Positions 33,967-45,793 of a stretch of DNA of 64,000 nt are shown piece by piece; position 1 is the stretch's first letter; every line of letters starts with the position of its first letter. A program made the translations under genes and the position numbers. The notes under the pieces are model-generated. The model had not been told where the DNA came from. It did not search any database and saw only the letters and a list, made by a program, of their open reading frames with translations. The DNA is from Neonectria sp. B-13 (Eukaryota; Ascomycota; Sordariomycetes; Hypocreales; Nectriaceae), in contig NOKP01000005.1 of NCBI GenBank assembly GCA_002682825.1, forward strand, positions 1,364,001-1,428,000. The letters run 5' to 3'.

Positions 33967-34869
33967 TGTGATGGGGGAAATTGGATTGTTTTGAAGAAAG
34001 GCTTAGAGCAGGTAAATTTGATATGAGACGGTAGGAAGGAGGAGGCATGGGGTAATTATAGTACAAGGAATGTGTTGATGTACCGTGAGTATGGAGTCCG
34101 GGGTAGGGTGCACACCTGCAACGCCGAGGTGCTGACTCCTCCCGTTCCATGAGCAAGCACGGTTTCTCCGGCTTTCAGTGGTCAAAGACCGTGGAGTGCA
34201 TTCCAGCTTGTCAGGGGCGCACCTGTACGATTGCTCGCCTCGGAGGAAGTTTGTCATTGCGCCCGTGCTTCGTATGACTTCAGGTTTGTACAGAAGTTTC
34301 TGTCTCGGCTTTCCCAAAATCCGAAGCATTCTTTCGGATGATCGCCACTCGGTTCTGACAGTACAAGTTGTGCCGCGTTCCTAATCCGAGTACCGAAACC
34401 CGAGCCTTTGGGCCGCCTCGCGGTAATTGACACATTACTAATTGCTCCGACGGTCTAAAGACGGATCTCGGCTTTGAAGTCATGGAAACGCCACGATTGT
34501 TGTCTAATCCTGAAGGTCTAACGAAAGATCGATGACTACAATGGTAGTCAGGGGAAGTATGTCATCACTACGAATCTGGGATATAAAAGCCCCTGTTCCC
34601 TTGGTCGCAATACCTAGGCTTTCTTCTCCTGTCGCTATCATCAAACAACTCGAAAGATAAAACACGACCACGTTCAATCCCAATTCATCTTTTGTGACTA
34701 ATAGAAAATACTCCCCTGGTCACCATTTCTGTCACGAGCGGATGCGCGTGTAACGCTGTTCGGTACACAGCGGAAAGTAAGTAAGTACTAGTAGCATGAT
34801 ATTCCCAGCGTCGAACTCATAAAAGCGGCATGTGCGCTTAATAGGAACAGTGACTGGCGGCTAAAATAG
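33967..34869. other. Intergenic spacer between the intact and decayed GFA genes
   Basis: No gene with support is present; overlapping short frames occur at 34000-34480. A TATAAAAG at about 34583 and a CT-rich leader downstream look like the surviving promoter of the decayed GFA copy. Confidence 0.35.
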
Positions 34870-35345
34870 TTGATTCTGGAGTCAAGGTCGTCTGCTACTG
34901 TCTTAACTGCTAGAAGGTAGGTGCTTGCTCTAATTCTCAGAGTTCTTCAGCATACTCACCCAGTTCACCCATAGCGCACCAAGTGCCTTTAATATTAATG
35001 TGATTATTCCTTGCAAATCTCTCAAGATTATCCAGGGTATGTTTCTCTATTATATTTCATGATAGAATTGTATCATCTTTTCTCTTGTAGGAACTACCAA
35101 GTATCACACTTACGTTGCCGATTCAAAGAAGCCATACCAAACTCGCTTCTGTGGTGACTACGGTTCTGCTTTCTGCTGTGAACTTGAGGCGTTTCTTGAC
35201 ACGGTTTCTATCAAGGCCGGTAGTGTAGACAAGACCTTTACTAGCCTAAGCACGATCGATGTCGAGGCTTTTGTATGACTCAACCCTCTTTACCCTCATT
35301 CCGTTCATGCAGCCACTAGTAGGTTGCAGCTAGAATCGGGAACGG
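34870..35345 (+). pseudogene. Decayed GFA-family gene
   Basis: Family pieces occur in order with intact-looking splice sites but broken frames: SGVKVVCYCLNC followed by TAG in place of the expected Arg/Lys, then a possible intron; INVIIPCKSLKIIQG in a shifted frame, a 50-60 nt intron (GTATGT...TTGTAG), GTTKYHTYVADSKK, RFCGDYGSAF, VSIKAGSVDKTF and VEAFV followed by a stop. The second zinc motif has Tyr where Cys is expected (CGDYGS). At least one nonsense codon and one frameshift separate the parts. The neighbouring intact copy at 33496-33966 is only distantly similar. Confidence 0.78.
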
Positions 35346-35510
35346 ATAGCTGTCAGAAATTACTTTTCGTGCCTCATACGGACGTTGTTGAGCCTTGAAA
35401 CATCATAGACGCATTTTAGGTACAGCTAGCCACCACCACCGCACTTTTTCTCCGCAACCTTACAGGTCTCTAGTCGGTAAAAGCACGATGATTTGATTAG
35501 TAAATCAGCA

Positions 35511-35860
35511 CTAGCACCAGCGAGGGTCAGCTGCTTTTTTATAATTCCCGCTTCGACAGTGCGGCCCAAGTCGTACGAGGCACTCGTGGAAGCCGTGCAG
35601 CGCCCAGACGTTGCTAGGATGCTGGTACGCGCGTACTAGCGACTCATACAAACCCAGATCCTCTGCATAGGCAGCCGCTGCTTCTTCGACGTGGCCCTGC
35701 TGGAGGAGAAGCGCCGCGTAATGGTGCCGGGTCGGGAGCATCCACCGCCACGGCTCAGAATACATGAGCGCATCGTCGCGGGCAATCACAAGCCGGAGGC
35801 ACTCAAATGTAACCTCATTGTTGCTTCGCTGGTACCCTCAAGCTACTCGTCTCCGAAAAG
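35511..35860 (-). pseudogene. C-terminal fragment of a TPR-repeat protein
   Basis: A 92-residue minus-strand frame carries a familiar fungal TPR-protein ending: DDALMYSEPWRWMLPTRHH, ALLLQQGHVEEAAAAYAEDL, HPSNVWALHGFHECLVRLG. The frame extends slightly upstream (EVTFECLRLV) and then meets a TGA. No further repeats were found before 36170. Intact relatives are several hundred residues long, so this is a remnant. Confidence 0.6.
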
Positions 35861-36513
35861 AACCTGGCCTTGCCAAGCAAGTCTCCGCGGCATGGGTTAA
35901 CATGATCACCAGGTTCAACCCTCATGGTTCTGGTGCGGAGCCTCTCCGGCCGGTCTACAACTCTTCCGATGGAGGTGGTGTTGGCCGGAACATGGTGTCT
36001 TGTGCAAAGAGGTCTTTTATCGAGTATCTACGATGACTTCCTTGCTGAGGTTCTTCAATAGTTTGATGACCGTTTTCTTGATGTCCTCGGAACCTCGTTG
36101 TACTGAGCGGCCTTGGCGAGGTTGGAACGTGCAACGAAGAAACCTTAGAGTACAAACGTATGAGACATTCGTCCTAGGCTGGATGGTTAAAATTAAGATG
36201 GACGCTTCCAGGCGATATTATTCTATTTCTACACACGTATCGGCATCCGCCATAAATACGAGTATTGCCAAGGACGAATACTCGTAAATTCTCAACAAGT
36301 GCTCCACTACCAGCGAACAAATGTGGATAACGGCCCCTTTGCTGTGGAGTGGACTCCTGTCCATGCTGTCGCTGCAGCACTGCCGGGATCAAGTTAACGA
36401 GAGCACATTAAAAGGATGTCTCAAGTAGAGAGCCAACGTCCTCTTAAATATGAATTCGATCCGCAGTCAAATTCCTCATCAACTCCTCAACTGTCTTCTC
36501 ACACTCGATAACC
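35861..36513. other. Intergenic, promoter of the tannase-like gene
   Basis: No gene is seen; frames on both strands are short. The last 100 bases carry the CT-rich leader (CTCCTCAACTGTCTTCTCACACTC) before the ATG at 36514. Confidence 0.35.
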
Positions 36514-38185
36514 ATGACATTATCCTGCTCATCTGGCAGCATCGCCGCGCCTCAGCTCTTTGGAGCTGAAATTCTTGCCTTCGAGGTCAACCTCGTGGAA
36601 TCCTACAATGCCACCGCCTACTCTTTGCTCTACTATGGCCACCCAACAGTCAAAGTGGAGAACGTCGACTTTTGCAACGTGACTGTCACCTACACGCATC
36701 CTGGCCAAAACGATGCCATACACGTTGAGACATGGCTGCCCATTGACAACTACAACGGCCGCTTTCAAGCTGTTGGTGGCGGAGGCTGGGTTGCTGGTCG
36801 ATACCCCCCGAGTTATACGGCCATGTCCGGAGCTGTGGGAGAAGGCTATGCGACAAGCACGACAGATGCTGGGTTATTGATGCAGGCTGATTACGGACCG
36901 GACAGCTGGGCTTTGCGTAGCGAGGGGAATCCGAACCTCGACTCGCTCAACAACCTCGCCTCCGTCTCTCTCAATGACCAGGTACCGTTCAGGATTGGCT
37001 TTGTATGGTTGATTGCTAACTTCGCCAGGCTATTATTTCCAAGAGCCTGATTGCAAGCTTCTACGGCCAGGCCCCCGACTACTCGTACTGGAGCGGCTGC
37101 TCTCAGGGCGGCAGACAAGGCATGATGCTTGCACAGCGTTACCCAAATGCCTACGATGGGATCCAGGCCAATGCGCCGGCAATCTACTGGAACCAGTTAT
37201 TCTCGGCAAGCTTCTGGCCGCAGCTTTTAATGAGGGTCATGAACTACTATCCGTACCCTTGCGAACTCGACGTCATTACTGCACTTGCTGTGGAAGAGTG
37301 CGACGGTCTCGATGGCATTGTTGACGGCATTATCGCCGATGACGCTGCTTGCAAGTTCGATCCGCTGACTGTGGTCGGGACATCGTTTAGTTGTTCCGAC
37401 ACTGGGAAGAACATGACCATTTCCGAGAACGCAGCCACGCTGGCCAAAGCTGCCTGGACCGGACCAAGGACACAAAATGGCAAGTTCATGTGGTACGGGA
37501 CCAATATCGGTAGCCAGCTCACGGGCTCTACGACAGCGTTGACTAATGACATTGGCCCTGCCATGACCTCATGCTCTAATGGAACGTGCAAGGGGATTCC
37601 TCTAGGGCTTGGAGAGGTTTGGATCAAGTACTGGATCGAGTCTGATTCCAAGTGGTCGTATGAGAACATGACACGCGATGAGATGGAGAGTTACTTCCAT
37701 GCTTCCGTACAGCGATATGATTCAGTTATCGGTACCAGCGATCCAGACTTGACTGCCTTTCACGAAAGAGGTGGAAAGATACTCGGGTACCACGGAATGG
37801 TGAGCAATCAAGGCTAGCACAATTTGGGCGACTCTCTAACACGGTATAGAATGACCAAATCATCCCTGTCAAAGGCACCGAGCATTACTACGACAAGGTC
37901 ACCGAGATCATCCCCACTGTCGACCAATTCTACCGCATCTTTGAGGTTCCTGGCCTTTTGCACTGCTCCGGTGGATCTGGAGGTCAGCCGTCTAACACTT
38001 TCGACGCGCTCAGGGCCTGGGTGGAGAATGGAACCGTCCCCGAGCAGCTGCCGCATTCGTATCAGGATGACAACGACGAGGAGCAGAATCGCCTTCTCTG
38101 CCCGTATCCCAAGATGTCGAAGCTAAAGGCAAGTGGAACGGAGCGCAATGGGACTTACCAGAGCGAGGACTTTGAATGCGTCTAG
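36514..38185 (+). CDS. Tannase / feruloyl esterase family hydrolase
   Basis: The model is join(36514..36981,37029..37799,37850..38185), 524 residues, with introns of 47 and 50 nt. The catalytic CS-D-HC arrangement is complete: Ser in WSGCSQGGRQG (about 180), Asp in GYHGMNDQIIP (across intron 2) and His in PGLLHCSGGSGGQ, with the two flanking Cys expected to form a disulfide. Early motifs GRFQAVGGGGWVAG and YATSTTDAG are also family-typical. The enzyme hydrolyses ester bonds of gallate or ferulate conjugates from plant material. The N-terminus (MTLSCSSGSIAAPQLFG) is not an evident signal peptide, although relatives are secreted and begin similarly after cleavage, so a short upstream exon may be missing. 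Confidence 0.9.
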
Positions 38186-38862
38186 ATGACTCTTCGGATT
38201 GGGGAAGCTGGAGCTGGAGCTGCCAGGCTGTGGTGCGATTTTTGTTCAAGTGCTTGTGTCATATTATATACTCTTCATACTGAGTTACTGTATAGGGAAT
38301 TCAACATCAGAGAGTTAGTGTTTCGTTAGATATAGAGAATGCATGTCAATCTCAGTCAGAGGACAGGATTGCTACTTCATAAGTGCTTCCTTGAAGGGAT
38401 TTAGTGTAAAGTTTAATGGTGAGATTAGCGTCTAAGATGCGGAGTTGTGGAAATGGAATAGGAGACATTCTTGAAAAGCGGTCAGCTCGCAGATCTCACA
38501 CCACACCCACTCACAGATGATTGCACCACTTTTAGTCTCTTCCAGCTATCGCGACACTTTTAGGCGGTGTCGTTGACTGCCGAGGTACGGAGTATTGCAC
38601 CACATGTGGCCTAGGTCGGATTCTATGCCAGGTAGACCGCCGAGTAGCTGGAAGCAATTTATTATAAAACCGGGACGTTTTGTTTATTATAATACTTATA
38701 CAGCTCCAGCAGATTTCCCTTCAAAGACGAGGTAGTATTTGTACACGCCTCAGGAACCGTCAAATCCAGGTAGCAACGCATCCCGGCCTCCCTTGATTAT
38801 AAGCATAACTAATCTGACCAGCCCCGCAAATCACCCTCTCAGCATCCACACCGCTTACGACC
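38186..38862. other. Intergenic spacer
   Basis: This is the 3' region of the tannase-like gene and promoter of the EthD gene. No gene is seen. An AT-rich TTTATTATAAAACC...TTTATTATAATAC duplication lies at about 38659-38695. Confidence 0.35.
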
Positions 38863-39204
38863 ATGGCCCCCTCAACTGTGACCGTTCTTTACCCCGCCCT
38901 CAAGGACGGCGAGACGTTTGACGTGGAGTACTATGTCACTATACACTTCAAACTTGCCATTGAGGCCTGGAAAAGCCTCGGTCTGAAGGATTTCCAGGTC
39001 GTCAAGTTTACGACCGCCGTGGGCGGGGAGACGCTGCCATATTCTGTCGCAGCTATCGTGACTTTTGATAGCCCAGAAGGTGTGGGCAAGGCTATGGCTG
39101 CGTCTGAGACGAAGACCGTGTTTGAGGACACGCCTAACTTTACCAACACGAAGCCCCTGGTGTTGGTGGGAGAGGCTCCAGCAAGCTGGTCGAAAGGAGA
39201 GTGA
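38863..39204 (+). CDS. EthD-domain protein
   Basis: Single exon, 113 residues. It has the ferredoxin-like EthD pattern: TVLYPALKDGETFDVEYY at the first strand/helix, HFKLAIEAWKSLGLKDFQVVKF, PYSVAAIVTFDSPEGVGKAM and VFEDTPNFTNTKPLVLVGE at the dimer-forming strand. EthD-like proteins are small dimeric alpha/beta-barrel proteins found with degradative or polyketide-tailoring enzymes; the chemistry of this one is unknown. It stands between the tannase-like gene and MDR copy 2. Confidence 0.85.
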   Translation: MAPSTVTVLYPALKDGETFDVEYYVTIHFKLAIEAWKSLGLKDFQVVKFTTAVGGETLPYSVAAIVTFDSPEGVGKAMAASETKTVFEDTPNFTNTKPLVLVGEAPASWSKGE

Positions 39205-40312
39205 TGGACCACGCACATACAGAATGCGCTCATTAAGTAGACCAAATAAAGAGAATACGTTTCCATAAATATGCAGTTTCTCAAGAGGAGCTAATTGAGG
39301 TATGATACATACAACATCAAGTTTGGTGAGTGACACTCATCAAATTACCCGGCGCTGCAACATCGAAGAGGCTTGTTGGACAGCGGTAAAGAGACATGTC
39401 GTTGTGGATTTGCTGGACACTAGCAGGAAAAGCTCTTTGCACTGGGTGGACATCTGGGGTCATAAAAGTCTCTTGCGTTGTGGATGCAGGGCGTCCAGTA
39501 GCTATCCATGAGCCAGCTCTCCAATTATGGCGTAATCGTCGCCGAATAATAGCGATCATTTACTGATGTTCCATTGAAGTAATCGTGATTTAATCGCAAG
39601 CCTTCTTGTTGAAAATCTCCCGTAGTGCTAAACATTTTGCCTGAGACTGCACTTCGGGGGAACTAGAACTCCAGACCGACGGCTCCATACGTAATTCCGC
39701 CGACCTCGGCAAATATACAACCCGAGTTCCATGCGCCGCCGTTGCGGAGACGGACTATTTGACTAATCTCAGCTTAGAAATAGATTAGTGATCAGTATTC
39801 GTATTGAATGCCACACCACTCGTTCTGTATAGCGGCTGCAATCATGCACTCTTTTCGCAAGTATACTGAGCGCTCTTCGAACGCTAAAACAATTAGGCCA
39901 TTGGCTTCAGCACGAGGATCTCATGGAATTTGTTGATTAACGGGTCAGTGCAGACTGCAAACTTCGTGGCAGGCTACTGCCACTCGTGTTAACAAGGCAT
40001 CAGTTCTAGATCTGGATGGGTTAGGTCTATAGCTGTTTCATACTCAATGAAATGGGCAACTAGAGCAAGGAATATGATGACCCACAGTTCAAGCGCCAAG
40101 AGCCTTCGTCCGGTTGTCCCGAGTATACTTTTATCAAGTATCATGCCACCGTGGAAGAGCCAATAATCTAGCTCTATAGATATAAGAGCCGGGGAGGACC
40201 GCCGCTCATTTCCGTTAACTTGTTCCACTTCATCGTGCCCATCAACTCATCAAGCATAATAAAGTTCTCTCTTACATCACCCTAACAACCACTACCATTG
40301 GTAACTTCCATA
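39205..40312. other. Intergenic, promoter of MDR copy 2
   Basis: No supportable gene; frames at 39302-39559 and 39989-40228 lack family features. TATAAGAG at 40181 lies about 130 bases upstream of the next ATG. Confidence 0.35.
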
Positions 40313-41423
40313 ATGGTACTTCCCAAAACAATCAAGTCCCTGAAGAGTGTCGAAGGCCACAAAGCAGCGGTCGTGGATGGGCCACTCCCTAGTCTTCGTC
40401 ATGGCGAAGTCCTGGTAAAACCCGAGTTTGTTGCATTGAACCCATCAGACTGGAAAGCTGTTACCTGGCTGGACACTCTGGGTTTCACCCTTGGATGTGA
40501 CTACGCCGGTGTTGTCGAGGAGGTGGGCGAGGGTGTCGAGAAGGCATGGAAGAAGGGCGACCGCATCGCTGGCATGGCAAACGGCAACAACCCCCTTCGT
40601 TTGGATGGCGGAGCGTTCGCCCAGTACATAGTCGTCAAAGGAGACGTCCAGATAAAGATCCCAGATATCGTGGATTTTGAAGAGGCAGTCACGCTGGGCG
40701 TTGGAACAGCTACCGTGGGACAGGGTCTGTATCAGAAAATGAAACTGCCGTGGCCAACTGCTCCGGCCAAAGAGAAGTTCCCTGTCCTCATTTATGGAGG
40801 AAGCACGGCGACTGGTATTCTGGGCATCCAGTTTGCGAAGCTGCAAGTCAATCAATCCGCTGGAATACTGCCCTGGCTAATACGCATGTAGCTCGGGACT
40901 CGAGGTCATCACAACCTGCTCGCCTCGCAACTTCGAGTACGTCAAGGCACATGGCGCCGACCACGTCTTCGACTACAATTCACCTACCTGTGGCGCCGAT
41001 ATCCGGGAACTTACTAAGAACCGGCTCTTTTACGCATGGGACTGCTTTGCCGAGGATCCATCGCCCAAGGCCTGTGCCGACGCTCTGTCCACGGAGAAGA
41101 ACCCATCAGGTGGGCAGCCCATCTATGGAGGTCTTTCTCCTCAAGGCTCGGGCCGTGACGACGTCACCTCCTTCACTTCCATGGCCTATACTATCTACGC
41201 AGAGCCGTTTGAGAGGGGACCCTATTCCATACCAGCCAGCCAGGAAGACTTTGAATTTGCAAAGAAATTCATCACGGTTACCGAGAAGTTGCTAGGCGAT
41301 GGTAGCTTCAAGACGCATCGTACAGAGGTGAGGAGTGGCGGACTGGAAGCTATTCCTGAAGGGCTTGAGGACTTGAAGAACTACAGAGTGAGCGGGACGA
41401 AGTTGGTCTACCAGGTGGAATAG
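40313..41423 (+). CDS. Zinc-independent MDR / trans-enoyl-reductase-like dehydrogenase (copy 2)
   Basis: The model is join(40313..40842,40892..41423), 353 residues. The GroES-like N-terminus (VALNPSDWKAV, LGCDYAGVVEEVGEGVEKAW, KKGDRIAGM) is followed by the nucleotide-binding domain (LIYGGSTATGILGIQFAKL, SPRNFEYVKAHGADHVFDY). No structural or catalytic zinc ligands are seen. It belongs with fungal trans-acting enoyl reductases and related oxidoreductases, but there is no polyketide synthase in the window, so a biosynthetic role is unproven. The 49-nt intron starts with GCAAGT and ends TGTAG; only this GC-AG junction gives AKL-SGLEVITTC in frame. The start is the ATG at 40313; an in-frame codon 15 bases upstream is TTG. 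Confidence 0.9.
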
Positions 41424-41763
41424 ATACCAGAGAGTACTGGCCTTCAGCATATCTGGCGAGCTGGGCATATTGGTGGTGTTTCGAAGGATCCAATGGGTCT
41501 GGCGAATCTGTACTTGGCCCACCCAGGCCACCAAAGTTATCTATGATCCTCTTGGTTTCAATTTTACGGAGGATGATTGAATACAAAAGTCTCCGACATT
41601 AGTACGTTTGTTTCATCTCGATGACACTGCTGCTACCAGCCGCTTCCAATCTAGATTGCCAGTTATAATCATTTATCAAGCTATCGTGTAAGTCTTCCTC
41701 TATTCTATTTCCTTCCATTCCTAGCTCTAATACATAAGAAAGTCTCTCGGAAGTGCCAATCGA
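41424..41763. other. Convergent spacer
   Basis: The 340 bases between MDR copy 2 (+) and the thioesterase-like gene (-) hold AT-rich terminator-like sequence and no gene. Confidence 0.35.
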
Positions 41764-42672
41764 CTATCGCCACCAGAGATCCGTATAGTGGCCCAGAGCC
41801 GTTTCACCAGGCTCAAAGAGACTGTGGACCATATCCCAGCCAGATTGAAGTTGGGCGATGGACAGCCATTTCAACCTCAACCTCTCCACCTCGGCCAACG
41901 CCGCCTCGTCTTCCGGCAAGAGTCCGCACTTTCGCAGCACCTTTTCTGGTGCCACGGTGCGTCGCTGGTTCTTGAAGACGTACCTCGCCACTGAAGATGC
42001 AAACACGGCCTTTTGAGGATCCTTCTTGGAATCACTTTCCGTTTCGCTCTTCTTCGACGGCCTTGAGCTCGGCTGCATGACATACTCCTTCGGCTTGAAC
42101 TGCCCTGGCTTGACGAAATGGCTGACGAGATATATCCACTTGTCGTCCCACGTTAGAATACGAGTCCACAGCTCGTATGCTTGGTAAGGCAAGATCTCCT
42201 TTCTCCAGACGCATTGCGCCCCGCCGAGGATCATGATAAAATGATTGGGGCCGGGGAATGGGTTGAAGGGCTCACGGAAGAACACCAGGCAGGTGTTTCC
42301 ACGAGAGATGTCAAGGTCTGTGAAATACGTCGAATTGGACTTGTGCATGTTGTAGTCGCACTCGAGCAACGGAGAGCGCGTGGTGCTGATGGCGGGGAGG
42401 AAGAGGCAGCGTGGGCTGAGGTGCTTTGGCGGTGCTCTGTCCGTTAAACGACGGATCAAGGCGCGAAGAAATCGGGCCTTTGACGGGGGCTGCTTGTCAG
42501 TTGCCATGGACTAAGTAAAGTACGGTTTGGGAGAATTGGAAATACTGACATGCCACATGAAGTGCCAGCTCTTGATGTTGGCCAGAACAAACACAAACAG
42601 GATGGTTTTCCAGTGCAGGAAAGAGAAAACCACCTCCCCGTACTGCCTCAACGTACTCAGTACAACAGTCAT
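41764..42672 (-). CDS. Thioesterase-like (hot-dog fold, 4HBT_2 type) membrane-associated protein
   Basis: The model is complement(join(41764..42477,42550..42672)), 278 residues. Exon 1 encodes an N-terminal hydrophobic helix (TILFVFVLANIKSWHFMWH). The chosen 72-nt intron (GTCAGT donor, CTGAC branch, TCAAAG acceptor) gives WH-ARFLRALI, the usual family junction; a 39-nt alternative ending TTAG keeps frame but is too short. The core motif LLECDYNMHKSNSTYFTDLDISR at about 100-123 is the hallmark of this fungal family, often mis-annotated as capsule polysaccharide biosynthesis protein. Acyl-CoA thioesterase activity is predicted from the fold only. Confidence 0.8.
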
Positions 42673-44504
42673 TTTGACGTTGGTCCGTCTATCCGTATAT
42701 TGCTAGAGGCGAATGAAGAACACCGGATGAAGTAAGAAAGCAGCAACAGCATCAAGTCGGCGGTATACTACTTCTTTTAGTCACAGGTATTCTTACAATC
42801 TATGGAGCTCACCAATTTTTATTTTGCTATTGTTGGGGACCAAGGCCCTGTTTGCGCCTCGGTAGGACGTGAGATTGCTTCAAGAATGCCATGTGGAGTG
42901 GAGAAGCTGCCTCCTTTTTTGGGAAGTTAGCGCGGACATGAACGCTTCGATTCGACTCTTACCGGCTGGATGTGGACTTTGTCTGTCACCGAAAGCTCAA
43001 AGCGAAGATGTCGGCCGAGGCGCGTCGGCACTTTGTGGGTCCCATGTTTTGAGTGTGGGTTGGATAAGTTCCCAACAATATGGACAAGACGACAAGCAGC
43101 TTATGAACCCTTTTCAAAGCGGAGAGCTTGCTTGACAGTATGACCCATGAGCCTGAAGAGGGAATGATGACGTTATGGTAACCCTTGTCACCAGTTGGTG
43201 AACATTAAAAGCTGAGCTTAGGAGTACTCGGAGCCGAGCCTTGCATGGATGCTTGGTCAATTAAAACCACCACCATGATTATTAACTCAGGCAAACATCA
43301 TTTAAAGAATCCCATTAAAAAGACCAAGAACTCTGGTACCTTTACTAACATCAATCTAACCTCAATGACTCTCCTTATTTTCCTCGTGTACAAAGGACTG
43401 TGTCAATGCATGTCGCAACTTAAATGTTCCTCCGGGTCCCAAGAAGTAATCAAGGTCTTATTGGTAGCATTCTAGGCCCTCGGCCATTTCCGCCTTTCCA
43501 GGCTACATCTGTGTTGTGAACAAAGTAGCTCAGCTGACGTCCCATCTTGGTCAGTGACTCACCTCTCAAGAGCTGCACTCGCTGGCCTTCTTCAACTTAA
43601 CATCAGGGGTCCTGCTAGAAGAGCGCGAGATACAATTATATGGGACCATGGCGTGGGCTGAGTGTCCTGATAGGAGGCTTCTCGCTTCCAAGAGGCGGGC
43701 TTTTAAACAGATGACCCGGCCATTGACACATAATGAATTAGGGCGCATCATTGGGATGATACTTGAAACCGAAGTTATGCTTGACGAATTGGCTCTAAAT
43801 TCTTTCCCAAATGAGGAATCCCATTGAAGTGATTAATAGTTAATTGCGATGGAGGGCGATAGGGTTGTACCCTAACCTTCCTTACTACTTTAAGGGATAC
43901 TATGGGTAGTCTTGAAGTTGTGGTTTGCGAATAGCTCTTGTATGAATACAGGCGACATGGCTTCAAGGTTATTGCTATTGTGCATTTATGCATCGTAGGC
44001 GTCGAAGAGACGGCCGAATCCCAAGGGAAGAATACCCCAGTGACGGTCCGTATCAGAACACTACCCCATCATCGTTTGCCTTTTTGACCGTTATTGCTCT
44101 TGAAAAGCAGTCAGAAAAGCACAAGCACACATCGCACGCTCGCTTGTGGCATGTGTTGAAAGTGTCAAAGGCTCCGCTTGGCCTATGGAAAGGCAGTTCT
44201 GGAACACAGGGAGATTACCTCAAAATAGCGACTTCTCCCTCCCCACCAGATGAGTCCCACGCAAAAAAAGATAAATCCCCCTTGCATCGGCAGCTTTCAA
44301 CGAAAGCCAATCACTCCAAGACATCTAGGGGAGTAATCTCCACAACGCGCTCCCTAAGGGGTCCCCTTCATGTCGCGTTATCCTCGGGAATGAGCTCAAT
44401 GGCCCCAACGCGACGGATATCATGCCAGAGAAATTCGCGACACATTGGGAGTTGCCGGTCCAAGCAATATCTGTTGCGGCTCCAAACACCAGCTGAGGAT
44501 CGCC
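42673..44504. other. 1.8-kb intergenic region
   Basis: No supportable gene. Frames at 42869-43475 and 43988-44593 have no recognisable domain, and the last overlaps the start of the GDSL gene in another frame. Confidence 0.35.
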
Positions 44505-45587
44505 ATGATGATCTTCTCCTTCATCGTAGCAGTGTCCGTTGTGCTTCTCTACTCAATACAGGCAGACGCTGCCACTTTTGTACCACCAGATGAGTCGAAA
44601 GTGAAGTACTTGATCACGTTGTGCGTCTCCCTAACAGCCACAAAACCATGTCCTAATATCAAACAGCGGTGATTCCTACTCCAAGACTGGCTTCCGGTTC
44701 GACAAGCTTGCTGTTGGGGCTACAGAATTCAATCCGTCGGCGGAAAACCCGATAGGTCACCCAGCCCTTCCAGGATGGACATCTGCAGGTGGTCGCAACT
44801 GGGTCGGCTTCATGGTGACCGAGTTCAACACGACATTGACCCTGGCGTACAACTATGCGCGATCAGGTAGCACTGTCGATTCTACCATCCTCACCCCAAG
44901 GCCCTCCAGTGCTCCTAGCTTCGTTGATCAGGTCGGTCACTTCAATGCCAGTATCGGCAGTAGGCCTGAGTTTGCTCCGTGGACGGCGGAGAACAGTGTC
45001 GCTGGGTTTTGGTTTGGGGTGAATGATATTCGCGTCTCGTACTTTCTCGACGACATGCCTGAGCGGCTGGTGTGGGTAATGCAGAGCTTTTTCGAACAGA
45101 TTCAGATTCTGTACGATATGGGCCTGCGTCGCTTTGTACTTCTAAGCTTACCTCGTACGTTTTCCGGGCTGTCATCCTTTTCCAGATGTTGGCCTGACCT
45201 GTTTAGCCATCAACTTAACGCCTAGATTGCATCCGGAGGAGATTGGCGATGTCGACCAATACCAGAGACTGATATTTGCCATCGAGCGATGGAACAACCT
45301 GATGCAATACCACATGATTCTTTTTAAGCAGGCCAATCATGACGCCGTGATATCAATCATCGATACTTCGCAAATCTTCTGGGAAGCAGTTCGGGACCCT
45401 TCGACGCTCGGAGCGCCAGACAAAGATTGTGCAAACAAAGATGGATTGTCTTGTGTAGGTTCAATTACCTGATGATTTGAATGAAGCTAACATTCTGCAG
45501 CTATGGTTTGATGGACATCATCCAGGAATTAAAATTGAAAGGCTTGTAGCGCAGAAAGTGGCCAAGGCAGTATGGCCTGAAAATTAG
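44505..45587 (+). CDS. Secreted SGNH/GDSL esterase
   Basis: The model is join(44505..44620,44667..45154,45207..45454,45501..45587), 312 residues. Residues 1-22 are a signal peptide ending in QADA. The four SGNH blocks are visible: FGDSYS (nucleophile Ser, created across intron 1), the Gly-containing ARSGSTVD, FGVND with Asn, and WFDGHHP with the Asp/His pair. LPPINLTPR after intron 2 is typical of fungal acetylesterases (carbohydrate esterase family 16-like). Intron 2 uses GTACGT and the acceptor CTGTTTAG; a later CCTAG would break the frame. It probably deacetylates plant polysaccharide fragments outside the cell. Confidence 0.9.
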
Positions 45588-45793
45588 AAAGCACATGACA
45601 AGTAAGAATAGCGTTTCTGAGTCCAAGCTTGGGGCGAATGAAATAGCTTGATGGGAGCATTCACTGCATAGTAAATGGTGCAAAAAGCAGCATGAGTCGT
45701 GACAAGTCCATAACATATCCGTCTTGCTCAAAGTTGCTTGCTGGTTTCTAAACTCTTTCACCTTGGCTTCGAAACAACCAGAGCCTTTTATCA

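Noticed and set aside
40445..40855. 136-codon frame antisense to MDR copy 2
   Set aside because: Shadow frame; the plus-strand MDR is well supported by motifs and splice sites.
42511..42549. 39-nt intron alternative in the thioesterase-like gene
   Set aside because: It is too short and gives extra residues absent from the family; the 72-nt intron gives the expected WH-ARFLRAL junction.
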